This document shows positions 7,694-15,269 of a stretch of 16,769 nucleotides of DNA, in pieces. Location of the stretch: positions 1 through 16,769 of the forward strand of contig SABF01000011.1 of assembly GCA_009929095.1 (NCBI GenBank). Direction: 5' to 3'. Within the stretch, counting starts at the first letter, position 1; each line of letters starts with the position of its first letter. The notes under the pieces were generated by a model. The model searched no databases, was not told where the DNA came from, and saw only the letters and a list, made by a program, of their open reading frames with translations. The position numbers and the translations under genes are program-made. This stretch comes from Erysipelotrichia bacterium. GTDB lineage: Bacteria > Bacillota_I > Bacilli_A > Erysipelotrichales > Erysipelotrichaceae.

Positions 7694-8559
7694 TGGTTTC
7701 CCTTTGTTTTTGGTCCGGCCTTTGGTACAAAGCTGTCAAAGATAAATGCATCAAAGTGCTTTTGAGCTTCTGCCAGCTGTTCTTCACTCTTCACTGTCCA
7801 GCACACCGCCGTATTGTGATATAGATGCCGGCATAATGCTCTGGACGCATTACATGGATAATTCACATCATACGCTATAAAATCAGGCCTTGTCAGAAAA
7901 TTAAACAGCATATTCTCACAGGCAAACATCAGAATGCTGTAATGATCCGGATCCTCTTTATGAAACAGGTCAGAGAGCTGCCCTCTGATCACTTCCGGAT
8001 GATTCAGCCGGTACCACTGCACACCTCTCGGGTTGAATGATTCAATGCAGTATAATCCTTTGTATTGTCGAAGCATCTGATCCGCAGCGGAACACACTTC
8101 CAGTTTCGTATCGCTGTTTTCAATTTTCAATTCAATGATCAGAGGAACACTGCCATCAATCAGATCAAGAAAATCCTGAAACAGAGGTATCTTTTCCTCT
8201 GAATTCAGCAGATGAAAAGATTCCAGCTCTTCCAATGTGTAGTCAGACACTTTCCCGGCAACCGGCTCATTGCGATCGTTTCTCGCAATTCTTGCCAGAG
8301 TAAAATCATGAAACAGTACAGCTGTTCCATCTTTGGAAAGCTGTACATCCGTTTCAATTCCATAGCCTGCGTCCTTTGCTTTTCTGAACGCTCTCATAGA
8401 GTTTTCCGGTACATCTGTTTCATTGCTGAATAATCCGCGATGTGCATATCGTACATCAAGCAGTCCGCTTGTTTTCATGTCCTGTCTGAGATTCGGCATG
8501 ATGGCAGCGAGATATGTCAGCATCAGGATTAAAAGTATGATCAATACAATACACAACAT
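7687..8559 (-). CDS. Glycerophosphodiester phosphodiesterase with a single N-terminal membrane anchor
   Basis: The second enzyme of this family in the window, 290 residues. An N-terminal hydrophobic segment (about 2-21) would anchor it in the membrane. The catalytic domain follows: YAHRGLF (H40, R41), PENS (E52), GIETDVQLSKDG (E69, D71), LFHDFTL (H84), LIIELKIE (E142, K144) and VCWTVKS near the end. It shares little sequence with the plus-strand enzyme beyond these motifs and lacks its large membrane domain. An AGAGAAGTGG purine stretch just before the ATG at 8557-8559 is the ribosome site. It is first in an overlapping pair with the alkaline-phosphatase-type gene. A glycerol-phosphate salvage or polymer-turnover role is likely; specificity is unknown. 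Confidence 0.92.
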   Translation of the reverse strand: MLCIVLIILLILMLTYLAAIMPNLRQDMKTSGLLDVRYAHRGLFSNETDVPENSMRAFRKAKDAGYGIETDVQLSKDGTAVLFHDFTLARIARNDRNEPVAGKVSDYTLEELESFHLLNSEEKIPLFQDFLDLIDGSVPLIIELKIENSDTKLEVCSAADQMLRQYKGLYCIESFNPRGVQWYRLNHPEVIRGQLSDLFHKEDPDHYSILMFACENMLFNFLTRPDFIAYDVNYPCNASRALCRHLYHNTAVCWTVKSEEQLAEAQKHFDAFIFDSFVPKAGPKTKGNQC

Positions 8560-8596
8560 ATTTCCACTTCTCTTTCAGGGCAGATACACCCCTGCT

Positions 8597-8605
8597 ATTG
8601 TAGCA
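8597..8605 (-). promoter_or_regulatory. Candidate extended -10 promoter for the phosphodiesterase pair
   Basis: On minus, TGCTACAAT (8605-8597) is an extended -10 box (TGn + TACAAT, one mismatch). No convincing -35 hexamer is found at the right distance. It would give a leader of about 30 bases. The same bases form a small hairpin, CTGCTA-TTG-TAGCAG at 8592-8606, so part of the signal could instead be a weak terminator of the upstream gene. Confidence 0.35.
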
Positions 8606-8628
8606 GACCTATTTACAGGGAAAGATAA

Positions 8629-9123
8629 TCAAACGCTCGTTACTGTATGTTTTTTCTTCTCTGCATAGCAATCAATGAGTTCCACTTTTGTCTTTCTGCC
8701 CATCAGTTCATAATTTCTTCGCCAGACATTAACAGAGTGCAGCGGTATGCTCTGACCATTGACAGTCACCCAGCATTCAATATCTTCCGCACGCAGGCTT
8801 CTGTCATAATATATACCATCTTTCAGAATGTAAAATCCCGCCATAACATCCACATCGACATCCTTGACAGTAAATTCCATAAAACACTCAGAGCTGCAGG
8901 ATATATTGGACTTTGAAGCATGCAGAGTTCCCATATTCAGCAGAATCCGCCTCACTTCATCCGCATCCTTATTCATAATCATGAGGTCCAAGTCATTGAA
9001 CTCTTCAGCTATATGGTTCAGATACAGCATTGCCGAGCCGCCTGCTGCCCAGGTGATACCCGCTTCATTCAGCTGCCCGGCAATCTCTGACAGCACGTTC
9101 AGTTTCTGCACTTTACTGCACAT
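8629..9123 (-). CDS. Small nucleotidyltransferase-fold protein
   Basis: A 164-residue protein with the minimal nucleotidyltransferase pattern: AAGGSAMLYL, then NDLDLMI giving the Asp-x-Asp metal pair, and DVDVDVM giving the third acidic position. Proteins of this fold transfer nucleotides to small molecules, proteins or RNA, or are toxin/antitoxin members; the partner is unknown here and no HEPN or AbiEi-like gene is adjacent. The open frame extends to an ATG at 9177, but I choose the ATG at 9121-9123 because a GGAGG site (9131-9135) lies 7 bases before it and the fold begins there. It sits between the M13 peptidase and the phosphodiesterase pair on the same strand, with spacings of about 95 and 69 bases, so it may be a separate transcript. 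Confidence 0.7.
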   Translation of the reverse strand: MCSKVQKLNVLSEIAGQLNEAGITWAAGGSAMLYLNHIAEEFNDLDLMIMNKDADEVRRILLNMGTLHASKSNISCSSECFMEFTVKDVDVDVMAGFYILKDGIYYDRSLRAEDIECWVTVNGQSIPLHSVNVWRRNYELMGRKTKVELIDCYAEKKKHTVTSV

Positions 9124-9159
9124 TGAAGTTCCTCCATCTTTTATTTCATCGTATATGAA

Positions 9160-9190
9160 AGCCCCTCCGGCATGCAATTCCTTTGGGGCT
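9160..9190 (-). terminator. Weak hairpin after the M13 peptidase gene
   Basis: AGCCCC (9160-9165 on plus) pairs with GGGGCT (9185-9190), with a possible inner GG/CC pair, and on minus is followed by TTCATAT. The stem is short and the tail poor, so it is at best a leaky terminator between the peptidase and nucleotidyltransferase-fold genes. Confidence 0.4.
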
Positions 9191-9217
9191 GAATGTTACA
9201 GATTCAATTGTTACGTC

Positions 9218-11923
9218 TTACCAAAGTCTCAGGCGATCTTCCGGTGCAACATACATCGGATCATCCTCACTAATATCGTACAGATCATAGAAGTTGTCCA
9301 ATGTACTGACGCATGCATTGACACGCACCTGAGCAATGGAATGATTATCAGACAAATGGTAGTCGCTTGTCAGACTCTTCTCAGTGCCAAGCATTGCCCA
9401 TTCCTCCGCAAATGCTTGCAGGGCTTCGCGCTGGTCATCAGGGTTATCTCCTACTACATCCATCACAACCTGAATGCCGGCAATATCAGCCATGTTTTCC
9501 TGAATGGTCTGTTCCGAATCCTGAGTAACACCTTCTACGATTGAGAAATTCTTATAGTATTCAATAAACTTATTTTGAATTTCGAGGAATTTAGCATGAT
9601 CTTCATCTGTCCACCAGTTTTTATAAACACCATTTGCATCATAATTTGCTCCTGATGCATCAAAGGCATGACCGATCTCATGAGCAATCACCATTCCAAC
9701 AGCGCCAAGATTTGCCGCTTCACTGCGATTCTTGTCGTACACCGGCGGATTCAGAATTCCGGCATAGATATTGAATGTATTGATACCCGGATTATAGTTT
9801 GCATTTACCGTATCCGGACTCATCGCCATCATCGTTCTGAAGAATCCTTCTTCTGCAACATTGCGAATATTTATATTCAGTTCATTTTTCATGACACTTA
9901 TGGTATTGGAGAAAAGCGTTCCGCCATCTTCCGGAGAAGTGATTACTGGATTAGTCAGATTATCCGGATAGCCAATTACAGCGACCATGTTGTATATCTT
10001 TTCTTCTGCTGCCTTCTTCGTTGATTCGGACATCCAGGTATTGTTCTCAAAGCGTGCAAGATATGCATTCCATATTTTTTCGATCATATCGGAGATCTGG
10101 GTGCCTGTTTCTTCATCGTAATAATTCTCACAGTAGAGCATACCAATATCAAATGGCAGATACTTTCTGAGTGTGGCAATGTTCTGGTTGCTCAGAATAC
10201 CATTATCTTCGTCTGCGGGATCTACCGACTCATCTTTCGCGTCACTGAACATCTGGAATAAATCAGACTCCTGGCTGTAAGGAAGTTCCATACCACTGAA
10301 TAACATCACCATTACAAGCTCAGATTTAATCTTGGTTTCTTCCTCGGTAATACCTGCGCTACTGCCACATGAATTACTCAGAGCGAGAAGTGCATTAAGC
10401 TTCAATGCATTCAGATTTGAAGGATCACTCAGGATCTGCTTCGAACTATTCATGCTTTCCTTGCGGCTGTACAGCATACTGTCATAATCATGGTATCCAA
10501 GTTCATCAGCTACGCTGGTCAAGTCAATCATCAGATAATCTTGAACTATTTCTTCATTTGTCATCATTTTAGAAGGAGTCTCGACAAAGTCCATAGTTTC
10601 TTCATTGATATTTGGATGTTCAGCAAGCAATGCATTTATATCATCCGTCATCTGATCCTGACTGTAGGTTTCATCAAACATCGAACGCATCATCAAGAAC
10701 TGATAGTATATTGACAGGAAATTTGACTCATTTTTATTTGAGAGATCCATCTGAATCTGAAATGCCTTCTGGGCATCTTCTTCTGTCAGATCGAGTCCCT
10801 CATTCTGGCCCATCTCATATATCTTTTCGATATATATAGGACCGTTTCTATCTATATTCTTTTGACAGAATGCGATAACTGCCCCATAGCCGGCATCCAC
10901 AAAGCCGACCGCCGGATACATTTTGTCATTAACCTCCGGATCTGTTAGCGAGGAGAATGACAGGAGTGTCGGAATGCCTGTCTCTTTATAAATGCCGTTA
11001 GTTGCATCAACCAATGCTTCTATATCCTGGGCATCAATAATGCGCTGACGATATTCTTTGAATGTCTTGATGTCGCTGTCAGCCATGACCGAACTATTCT
11101 GTATGCATTCCAGAAGATCATGTATGCGCTGACCCGGTGTTCCGTCCTCATATTTCAAGGTGCCATCCATCAGATCATTAAGCATGCTGCCTTCTGTATC
11201 TGTCAGTTTCATATACATTTCATCGATTGCCGACCATGAATTATCATTAGAAATAACTGCGCCATGGATTGCATCAACATAGGAAGTATCTCCCAGACTG
11301 ACATTTCTGAACGCCTTGTTATTGATATATCCGTAGAAACTCTCTCCCGCAGTGACCGTATTGAACAGAGAATCCGAAATATCTGTCAGACTCTTGATAT
11401 CCTCTTCAGTCATCTTGTCATCTGCGCCAAGTGTCTCTTCTGTAAAATTATCCAGATATCCTGCAGCACTCAGCTTCTCAATATCTTTCTGTGCCCATTC
11501 CGGCACATCGGTATATATCTTGGCCTCCTGAACAGCTTCACAGGAATCCTCCGGAAGTATTCTGGAAAAATAAACAAGCGCTTCGATTTTTGTAACATTC
11601 TCAAGCGGACGCAGAGGATTATCTGTGTCTTTCTGAACAATTCCATTATCCGCAGCCTTCTGATAATCAGTGATGTAATCATCTTCAATCTGATCTGCGT
11701 CAGAGTATGTTGAGAGGACGTACTTGCTGGCATTGAGATTATTTCGTCCTACCGACTGAACAAATTCAGACACTGCATATTCACGTGTTGCATACGCATC
11801 GTCAATCACCGCTGCTGAAGGTGTTGCAGATGCCGTTGAAGGCGCACATCCGCCCAGCACCATCGAAAAGCACAGCAAAGGTGCAAGCAGATAACCGGAA
11901 ATCTTTTTCATTGTTAATTTCAT
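9218..11923 (-). CDS. M13-family zinc metallopeptidase lipoprotein with two S-layer-homology-like repeats
   Basis: A surface endopeptidase of the neprilysin/PepO family. The signal peptide ends in a lipobox L23-G-G-C26, so the mature protein should be a lipoprotein. Two S-layer-homology-like repeats follow: one at about 72-123 (ADNGIVQKD, RPLENVTKIEA, FSRIL) and one at about 138-180 (YTDVPEWAQKDIEKL, MTEED). The peptidase then covers about 190-901. Near its end are NANYNPGINTF (the substrate-binding Asn-Ala-x-Tyr region), HEIGH (H748, E749, H752), ENMAD (E809 as third zinc ligand, D813), and NHSIAQVRVN with H861 and R867. It ends in RLRLW, the typical family end. At 901 residues it is longer than the usual 630-700; the added length is mostly the N-terminal module. 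The start follows an AGGGGGG site 7-8 bases away. All catalytic residues are kept, so it should be active. Confidence 0.93.
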   Translation of the reverse strand: MKLTMKKISGYLLAPLLCFSMVLGGCAPSTASATPSAAVIDDAYATREYAVSEFVQSVGRNNLNASKYVLSTYSDADQIEDDYITDYQKAADNGIVQKDTDNPLRPLENVTKIEALVYFSRILPEDSCEAVQEAKIYTDVPEWAQKDIEKLSAAGYLDNFTEETLGADDKMTEEDIKSLTDISDSLFNTVTAGESFYGYINNKAFRNVSLGDTSYVDAIHGAVISNDNSWSAIDEMYMKLTDTEGSMLNDLMDGTLKYEDGTPGQRIHDLLECIQNSSVMADSDIKTFKEYRQRIIDAQDIEALVDATNGIYKETGIPTLLSFSSLTDPEVNDKMYPAVGFVDAGYGAVIAFCQKNIDRNGPIYIEKIYEMGQNEGLDLTEEDAQKAFQIQMDLSNKNESNFLSIYYQFLMMRSMFDETYSQDQMTDDINALLAEHPNINEETMDFVETPSKMMTNEEIVQDYLMIDLTSVADELGYHDYDSMLYSRKESMNSSKQILSDPSNLNALKLNALLALSNSCGSSAGITEEETKIKSELVMVMLFSGMELPYSQESDLFQMFSDAKDESVDPADEDNGILSNQNIATLRKYLPFDIGMLYCENYYDEETGTQISDMIEKIWNAYLARFENNTWMSESTKKAAEEKIYNMVAVIGYPDNLTNPVITSPEDGGTLFSNTISVMKNELNINIRNVAEEGFFRTMMAMSPDTVNANYNPGINTFNIYAGILNPPVYDKNRSEAANLGAVGMVIAHEIGHAFDASGANYDANGVYKNWWTDEDHAKFLEIQNKFIEYYKNFSIVEGVTQDSEQTIQENMADIAGIQVVMDVVGDNPDDQREALQAFAEEWAMLGTEKSLTSDYHLSDNHSIAQVRVNACVSTLDNFYDLYDISEDDPMYVAPEDRLRLW

Positions 11924-12324
11924 AAATTATCCCCCCCTAAAATTAGCATTAATACAGCCTTAATAAAAATAATTTATCATTGCAAAAAATGAAACACAAG
12001 TATAAAACTATCCATTACACTGTCTGTGACTTGTGTGTGGCTCATATGTGTCTTATGTGCGGCAGATCTTTACCTCGGCTATCTATCCTTGACCTCATTT
12101 CTCTATCAGACCAGAAGTACTTATTTCTGTTCGAGCCAATGAACGTACTTCAAACAATAATGCGCTCTTGATATTGCACACATGTTTGAAGACTCTAAAT
12201 GAATCAGAGCCAACGGCATAATATGCTCTTCTATATACGGGATTTACTAACTCATTTCATTGGTGCTGTGAGTGATAACAGACCTCACCTGCATGTTTCA
12301 ATTCTCATTTTCTCCACTGTCAGC
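11924..12324. other. Gap without intact gene, probably the decayed 3' part of a nitroreductase
   Basis: No open frame with a ribosome site or family likeness is present. A 63-residue plus frame at 11980-12171 looks like a noncoding read. Since the nitroreductase remnant upstream on minus begins at 12512 and such genes are about 510-600 bases long, its 3' part would fall here. A short TFIGSNRNKY read on minus is loosely like the family's WIG-S segment, too weak to claim. Confidence 0.4.
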
Positions 12325-12512
12325 TTAGAATTTTTCACAGACGCATCTGCACTTCCTTTTACTTAACAGCACAAAATTCCCCAGGCTGACATTTGCAGCA
12401 CTCGATGCTGCCATGACGCTGTACAGCACTTTTCAATTTAAGAATCCAAAATATCCTCGACGATGAATTTTCGAACGCTTCTTCGTTTTAATGCTGCATC
12501 ATATACTTGCAT
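12325..12512 (-). pseudogene. Decayed nitroreductase gene, N-terminal part readable in two frames
   Basis: From an ATG at 12512 the minus strand reads MQVYDAALKRRSVRKF and continues to a stop at 12438. The RRSVRKF stretch is the FMN-binding N-terminal signature of nitroreductases. A second piece in another frame (12414-12325) reads MAASSAANVSLGNFVLLS, which lines up with the next conserved block of the family, A-A-P-S-A-x-N-x-Q-P-W-x-F-V-V-V. At least one frameshift and stops separate them, and the conserved QPW has become SLG, so the gene is dead. No ribosome site is visible before the ATG. The remainder has decayed beyond recognition toward about 11950. Nitroreductases reduce flavin-accessible nitro or quinone compounds, or act in flavin chemistry. 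Confidence 0.68.
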
Positions 12513-12824
12513 GCATGGATTTCCATGTTATATGCAGAATACAGCCAAAATAAATCCATCATAATACTCAAGATATCCGATATAGCCATAGCAATCAGAG
12601 TATTCAAAGCAGCATTCAAACATGAGCAATGCAATCGAAATCACCAGAATCTAATTTTTCCTGTTCATCATCTGCCAGCCGTTTCTGTTATAAAAATAAT
12701 ATCAGAATGCATAATCATGATACGAATCAAGTCAGAAAACCAACAGTTTATAACGAATATGTTTTGTATTTCTCAACAGGATATGTTACACTCCGATTAG
12801 CTTCGCTGTCAGAAGAACTAACGT
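12513..12824. other. Intergenic region upstream of the pilin-like gene
   Basis: No credible gene. A 97-residue plus frame at 12507-12800 runs antisense across the nitroreductase start and has no ribosome site or family likeness. Minus reads a short hydrophobic stretch ending over the nitroreductase start, but no family could be named. The last 60 bases hold a candidate promoter for the pilin-like gene. Confidence 0.45.
12764..12792 (+). promoter_or_regulatory. Candidate promoter of the pilin-like gene
   Basis: TTGTAT (12764-12769), a 17-base spacer and TACACT (12787-12792) preceded by TGT, forming an extended -10. The start point would be near 12799, leaving about a 25-base leader. Both hexamers are imperfect. 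Confidence 0.4.
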
Positions 12825-13736
12825 ATGCCAATGATCAAAAACAGAGAAAATCAATGGGGATTTACACTCGCAGAACTACTGATTGCGGTTGCAATCATTG
12901 CAGTTCTTGTAGCTGTTTCAATTCCTGTTTTTTCTAATCAGCTGGACAAGTCGAAAGCAGCCGCTGACCAGGCAAATGTCCGATCGGCAAAATCGGCAGC
13001 GATTTGTGCGCATATGAGCAGTGACCCTTATGCTACTGCTGTGTACTACTATGATGCCGAATCAGGGACAGTATCTTCCAGCATACTGAATATCCGCGGT
13101 TACGGAAAATCGTCAAAGGATGTCGACGACAATGCTGACGGGATTCCAAACGAGAATGGTACAGCTAAGATTGTATCCGTAACTGTTCACGCAGACGGAA
13201 CCGCAGCCTGTGCATGGACTGGCGATCACAGTTTCTTCCAGAGCGATACAATAGCTTTCATCCAGAAGACCATTCAGGAAAAAGAAGAGTATTTTAATAA
13301 TACGGTCATTGATTCAATCGCTGCTGAGAGAACAGATTCAAAAGCATATAACTTCGACTGCACACTGAAAGAGGCAGGACTGGATCTGGCGAAAATGGGT
13401 GCCAGCATGTGGCAGCTGCGAAAAGTCAGAACATCAAGCAGCGAAGATAAACATTATGCGCTGTATTGGACCGCAGTTGATGTAAGAAAATATTTTGATG
13501 CAGCTAAAGGAGCGACAGAACAGACTCCCATTCCGATCATCCGGTATAATTCAGGCACCGGCACCTTTACGGTCTGGACCACAAGCAACTACACCGCGGA
13601 AGGTAAACTGGCTGTAGATAATGAATATTCCCAGAATTCCGAAAGCAAGAATACGCCCAAGGCTGATCAGACTTATGAAAGCGCATTAAAGATATATAAT
13701 AAACTGCTCGCTGATCTCTCCCCGGAGCCTAATTAA
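12825..13736 (+). CDS. Type IV pilin / pseudopilin-like protein (prepilin with class III signal)
   Basis: The N terminus is a textbook prepilin leader: a short charged stretch (MPMIKNRENQWG), then FTLAELLIAVAIIAVLVAVS. A prepilin peptidase would cut between G12 and F13 and methylate F13; the Glu at mature position 5 needed for filament assembly is present (E17). The hydrophobic helix runs to about residue 36. The remaining ~265 residues should form an extracellular domain; they contain a DVDDNADGIPNENG stretch rich in Asp/Asn that could bind calcium (inference) and several aromatic-rich segments, but no family I recognise. At 303 residues it is longer than most major pilins. No assembly ATPase, inner-membrane protein or prepilin peptidase lies in the window, so any assembly machine is elsewhere. 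The start has only a weak AGAAG site 9 bases upstream; a second ATG two codons in is possible. Confidence 0.85.
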   Translation: MPMIKNRENQWGFTLAELLIAVAIIAVLVAVSIPVFSNQLDKSKAAADQANVRSAKSAAICAHMSSDPYATAVYYYDAESGTVSSSILNIRGYGKSSKDVDDNADGIPNENGTAKIVSVTVHADGTAACAWTGDHSFFQSDTIAFIQKTIQEKEEYFNNTVIDSIAAERTDSKAYNFDCTLKEAGLDLAKMGASMWQLRKVRTSSSEDKHYALYWTAVDVRKYFDAAKGATEQTPIPIIRYNSGTGTFTVWTTSNYTAEGKLAVDNEYSQNSESKNTPKADQTYESALKIYNKLLADLSPEPN

Positions 13737-13757
13737 GAGATCATGGCATGAGATATC

Positions 13758-13790
13758 AAGAAACGGCATTGCTGCCGTTTCTTTTCATTT
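13758..13790. terminator. Terminator hairpin shared by the pilin-like and GGDEF genes
   Basis: AAGAAACGGCA (13758-13768) pairs with TGCCGTTTCTT (13773-13783), an 11-bp stem with a TTGC loop, followed on plus by TTCATTTTATTTT. It lies 21 bases after the pilin-like stop and directly abuts the GGDEF stop on minus, so it may end both transcripts; the T-rich tail favours plus. Confidence 0.82.
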
Positions 13791-14885
13791 TATTTTACCC
13801 TTGGCTGTATACAGCCGGTCATCAGCAGTTTTCAGAATTGTACGGAAATCATCATAGCTGTTGATCACTCCGCTGCTCAATCCATAACTGAATTTGATCT
13901 GTTCACCAATTTCTGAAATTTTGATTTCGCTGACTAATAAATTCCACCTCTGAATCTCCTGTCTGCATTCTTCATCCGTGCAGCCAGGCAGAATAAACAG
14001 GAACTCATCACCGCCATAGCGATATATGTCCCCGTTTTTGAATGCCTCTTCTGACACTTCAGCAGTTCTGCTCAGCACTTTATCTCCTGTCAGATGTCCA
14101 TATGTGTCATTGTACTTCTTGAAGTGATCTATATCTGCCATGATAACGCATATGTTCTTTCCCAAAAAATGATCCATATCATTTCTAAGTGCTTTTCTGT
14201 TCTTCACTTTAGTCAGATCATCAATTGTGACTTCCTGCTGCAGATACTGATTCAGTTCTCTTATTTTGGCATTATTCTGTTCTGTTTCCAGAAGTGTTGA
14301 ATATTTGATGGCATTGCCGAATATCGCAATTATCGAAAACACGATAACATTCAGCGGCTGCAGTCCGGCTGCCCCGTCAATCCGCCACAGAACCGTATAA
14401 AACGTGACGAAACTCAAAGCAATCAGAAAAGAATCTATCTTCGGTCTGACTGCAACGAAGCACACGAAGCAGAACTGCACAATATAGAATGTCATCATCT
14501 GCTCGCCAGCAGAATAATGGCGAGCATCTACAATTATTCCCCAGATGGACATTAGAAGATAAGAAACCGTCACCAGAACAATTGTTGATCGATTCGAAAT
14601 GACCCCGGTGCTGTCATATTCCATGATCAGTCTTCCGGAAATGATTTCAACCAGCACACAGGATATGATACAGAAACTGATGCTGCATACTGTTTGGAAC
14701 AGTTCCGGGCTGCTGAGATTTACGGCCATATAGAGAATTATTGAAACAGTTTCCAGCAGAATGATAACCAATGAAAAGCGACGCAGATTTCTAACATTGG
14801 CAGCATTGATGGCATTAGCAATTTTCTGGTCAGATGGGCCTCTGAACAGTCTGATTATTGCGTTGATATAGGACATGTTCTTCAT
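13785..14885 (-). CDS. Membrane diguanylate cyclase (GGDEF protein)
   Basis: Predicted to make cyclic di-GMP from two GTP. Residues 36-195 hold about six hydrophobic segments (about 37-56, 63-85, 101-119, 130-147, 153-168, 178-192) forming a membrane input domain, then a short coiled linker (about 198-218). The GGDEF domain covers about 219-366 with the expected marks: IDDLTKVKNRKAL, MADIDHFKKYNDTYGH, RYGGDEF (291-295) and the closing DDRLYTAKGK. All catalytic residues are kept. The inhibitory-site motif R-x-x-D before GGDEF reads K283-N-G-D286, so product inhibition may be weak. The ATG at 14885 follows AGGAAGG with 9-base spacing. It is last in a minus-strand series after a response regulator, a histidine kinase and an acetyltransferase remnant; no EAL or HD-GYP enzyme is in view. 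Confidence 0.93.
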   Translation of the reverse strand: MKNMSYINAIIRLFRGPSDQKIANAINAANVRNLRRFSLVIILLETVSIILYMAVNLSSPELFQTVCSISFCIISCVLVEIISGRLIMEYDSTGVISNRSTIVLVTVSYLLMSIWGIIVDARHYSAGEQMMTFYIVQFCFVCFVAVRPKIDSFLIALSFVTFYTVLWRIDGAAGLQPLNVIVFSIIAIFGNAIKYSTLLETEQNNAKIRELNQYLQQEVTIDDLTKVKNRKALRNDMDHFLGKNICVIMADIDHFKKYNDTYGHLTGDKVLSRTAEVSEEAFKNGDIYRYGGDEFLFILPGCTDEECRQEIQRWNLLVSEIKISEIGEQIKFSYGLSSGVINSYDDFRTILKTADDRLYTAKGKIK

Positions 14886-14935
14886 TCTCAGGTTCCTTCC
14901 TATTTAATATTTTGCCAGAGATTGATATCAGCATC

Positions 14936-15269
14936 TTATTTCTTCAGCATCACCAGGTGCCCGGCAATATCTATGGCAAATATATCTTCAAATCCTATTT
15001 ATTATAGAATGCATTATTTCGCATTGATGTGGAATTTTCCAGATACAGCGGCAAATTTTCAAACTGCTTCATTGCATATTCCATCAATGCAGCACCGGGC
15101 CCTTTTGATAAGACGCAATGATGCTTAAGTAAAAGTGCAGTCCATAATAGTGATGCCTGTCGGTCACAATCCACTCTTTGATCAGTTTGTGCATGACATT
15201 CAAAGGAAGACGCATGATGAACTTCAGCAACGAAATTCCCGTCTTCAGCCTGCCGGTTCGATAATCTTT
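14936..15269 (-). pseudogene. GNAT acetyltransferase remnant, N-terminally truncated and twice frameshifted
   Basis: Three consecutive minus-strand frames together read as the C-terminal half of a GNAT N-acetyltransferase. Piece 1 (15269-about 15100) has GLHFYLSIIASYQKGP, the beta-4 strand plus the acetyl-CoA-binding loop start. Piece 2 (about 15100-14998) reads GAALMEYAMKQ and LPLYLENST..NNAFYNK. Piece 3 (about 14998-14936) reads IGFEDIFAIDIAGHLVMLKK and stops. Joined, they give the family order Y-Q-x-G-x-G-x-A-L-M, P-L-Y-L-E-x-S-T, F-Y-x-K-x-G-F-E. Each join needs one restored base, near GGGCCCGG at about 15096-15102 and in the A-run at about 14997-15002. About 110 residues remain; the first half is missing, replaced by histidine-kinase sequence. 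The gene cannot make a functional enzyme. Confidence 0.75.

Noticed and set aside
9124..9177. Longer start for the nucleotidyltransferase-fold protein at 9177
   Set aside because: The upstream 18 residues overlap a hairpin after the peptidase gene and a GGAGG site points to the ATG at 9123.
11980..12171. A 63-residue plus frame downstream of the M13 promoter region
   Set aside because: No ribosome site or family likeness; it lies where the decayed nitroreductase 3' end would fall.
12507..12800. A 97-residue plus frame upstream of the pilin-like gene
   Set aside because: It is partly antisense to the nitroreductase start, lacks a ribosome site, and overlaps the candidate pilin promoter.
14995..15130. 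Tail of the kinase frame read as an IS66 transposase end (EYA..Q..L..YL....NNA)
   Set aside because: The spacing is off by one and the catalytic Glu is missing, while the flanking frames extend the same stretch into a consistent GNAT acetyltransferase pattern, which fits much better.
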